From DATFXF01 sp035258565 (GTDB lineage: Bacteria; Acidobacteriota; Terriglobia; Acidiferrales; UBA7541): a stretch of 12,813 bases of DNA. The position numbers and the translations under genes were made by a program. The first letter of the stretch is position 1. Every line of letters begins with the position of its first letter. The stretch covers positions 1 to 12,813 of the forward strand of contig DATFXF010000379.1 of assembly GCA_035258565.1 (NCBI GenBank), written 5' to 3'. A model generated the notes under the pieces. The model was not told where the DNA came from. It was given only the letters and a program-made list of their open reading frames with translations, and searched no databases. Shown here piece by piece: positions 12,290 to 12,813 of this stretch.

Positions 12290-12813
12290 ATGTCAGGAAA
12301 GGATTCGTTTCGCGCTCGCGGCCGACGGTCGTGGCTGAGCCGTGGCCCGGATAGACAAGCGTCTCATCGGGCAGGACCAGGAGCTTCGAGTGGATCGAGC
12401 GCAGGATCTCGTCGAGCGAGCCGCCCCACAGGTCGGTGCGGCCGATGCTGCCGGCGAAGAGTGTGTCTCCGGCAAACAGTCTGCCGGGCTGGTCGGGCTG
12501 GGGCGTGAAGCTTGCGGGCAGATACAGACACACGCTGCCGCGCGAGTGACCAGGGGTGTGCAGCACCTGTGCCTGGAACGGGCCCCATCGCACTGTATCC
12601 CCTTCCCGGAGCAGGCCCTCGATCTCGATTTTGGACGGCGCGCGCATGCCCACCCAGGCAGCCTGTGCCTCGAGGCCGCCGTAGAGCTCCAGATCATCCG
12701 CATGCATCAACACCGGGGCGCCAGTGGCTTCGTGCATTTTCTGGAGACCACCGACGTGGTCAATGTGCGCGTGCGTAACGACGATCGCCCGCACCTTCAA
12801 TCCGTGCCGCCCG
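12282..12813 (-). CDS. Metallo-beta-lactamase-fold hydrolase, glyoxalase II-like (5' end beyond window)
   Basis: Partial: 176 residues visible, and about 30-40 N-terminal residues lie beyond base 12813; the frame reads through the window edge (GRHGLKVRAIVVTH). It has the full MBL metal-ligand set: THAHIDH (HxHxDH), HTPGHS, AGDTLF and the final YPGH. FAGSIGRTDLWGG and the closing RETNPFL are those of glyoxalase II/YcbL-like hydroxyacyl-thiol hydrolases, which cleave thioesters such as S-lactoylglutathione. Without the N-terminus and the C-terminal glutathione-binding helices of full glyoxalase II, the exact thioester is open. A TTG at 12800 could be read as a start, but would remove the first beta strands, so I treat the gene as truncated. 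Its stop overlaps the GH18 start (ATGGCTAG, 8 bp). Confidence 0.88.
   Translation of the reverse strand, partial: GRHGLKVRAIVVTHAHIDHVGGLQKMHEATGAPVLMHADDLELYGGLEAQAAWVGMRAPSKIEIEGLLREGDTVRWGPFQAQVLHTPGHSRGSVCLYLPASFTPQPDQPGRLFAGDTLFAGSIGRTDLWGGSLDEILRSIHSKLLVLPDETLVYPGHGSATTVGRERETNPFLTYG

Noticed and set aside
11147..12508. 453-aa open frame on the plus strand
   Set aside because: Antisense shadow of the GH18 and MBL-fold genes, Arg-rich with no motif, as often seen in GC-rich DNA.
12798..12800. TTG start for the MBL-fold gene inside the window
   Set aside because: The frame remains open to the window edge and the family needs further N-terminal strands before the HxHxDH motif; the gene is treated as 5'-truncated.

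Overview
This 12.8 kb GC-rich window comes from a bacterial chromosome. I see no tRNA, rRNA, CRISPR array, insertion sequence or phage gene. Strong AGGAGG-type ribosome binding sites, GTG/TTG starts, a form II cox cluster, a DXP-independent vitamin B6 pathway (PdxS/PdxT) and a secreted GH18 enzyme would fit a soil-type heterotroph. Acidobacteriota or a similar GC-rich phylum is my guess, but the sequence alone does not settle it. All genes but one lie on the minus strand, so they are transcribed from the right end of the window to the left.

Right end (about 10.8-12.8 kb): a metallo-beta-lactamase-fold hydrolase, cut by the window end, overlaps by 8 bp the start of a secreted GH18 chitinase-like protein. 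The last 30 codons of the GH18 reading frame run antisense through the 3' half of the only plus-strand gene, an unrecognised 91-aa protein with a good RBS.

Middle right (about 8.4-10.7 kb): a well-formed sigma70-like promoter and a leader hairpin precede an LRV-type repeat protein and a benzoate-CoA-ligase-family enzyme, 20 bp apart. The spacer and RBS between them include an 11-bp tandem duplication.

Centre (about 3.4-8.2 kb): a collinear run of six genes: MocR-family regulator (probable PdxR), hotdog thioesterase (starting on a GTGA overlap), pdxS, pdxT, an ArsC/low-molecular-weight phosphatase-like protein, and a DtxR/MntR metalloregulator. The promoter in front of the MocR gene is framed by three copies of a TTGGC(T/C)-type box, which suggests PLP-dependent autoregulation of vitamin B6 synthesis. 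The metalloregulator has the MntR-type rather than the DtxR-type set of metal ligands.

Left end (1-3.4 kb): after a 111-bp gap with a candidate promoter comes coxS-coxL-coxM (coxM cut by the window start). This is the iron-sulfur, molybdopterin and FAD subunits of a molybdenum hydroxylase. CoxL has the form II motif AYRGAGR, not the copper-binding AYxCSFR of true CO dehydrogenase, so the substrate is open.

No classical defence or mobile system is visible. The most interesting material is regulatory and organisational: the repeat-framed pdxR promoter, the joining of PLP synthesis to a thioesterase, an ArsC-like protein and a Mn-type regulator, the LRV/ligase pair with its structured leader, and the antisense-overlapping small gene.
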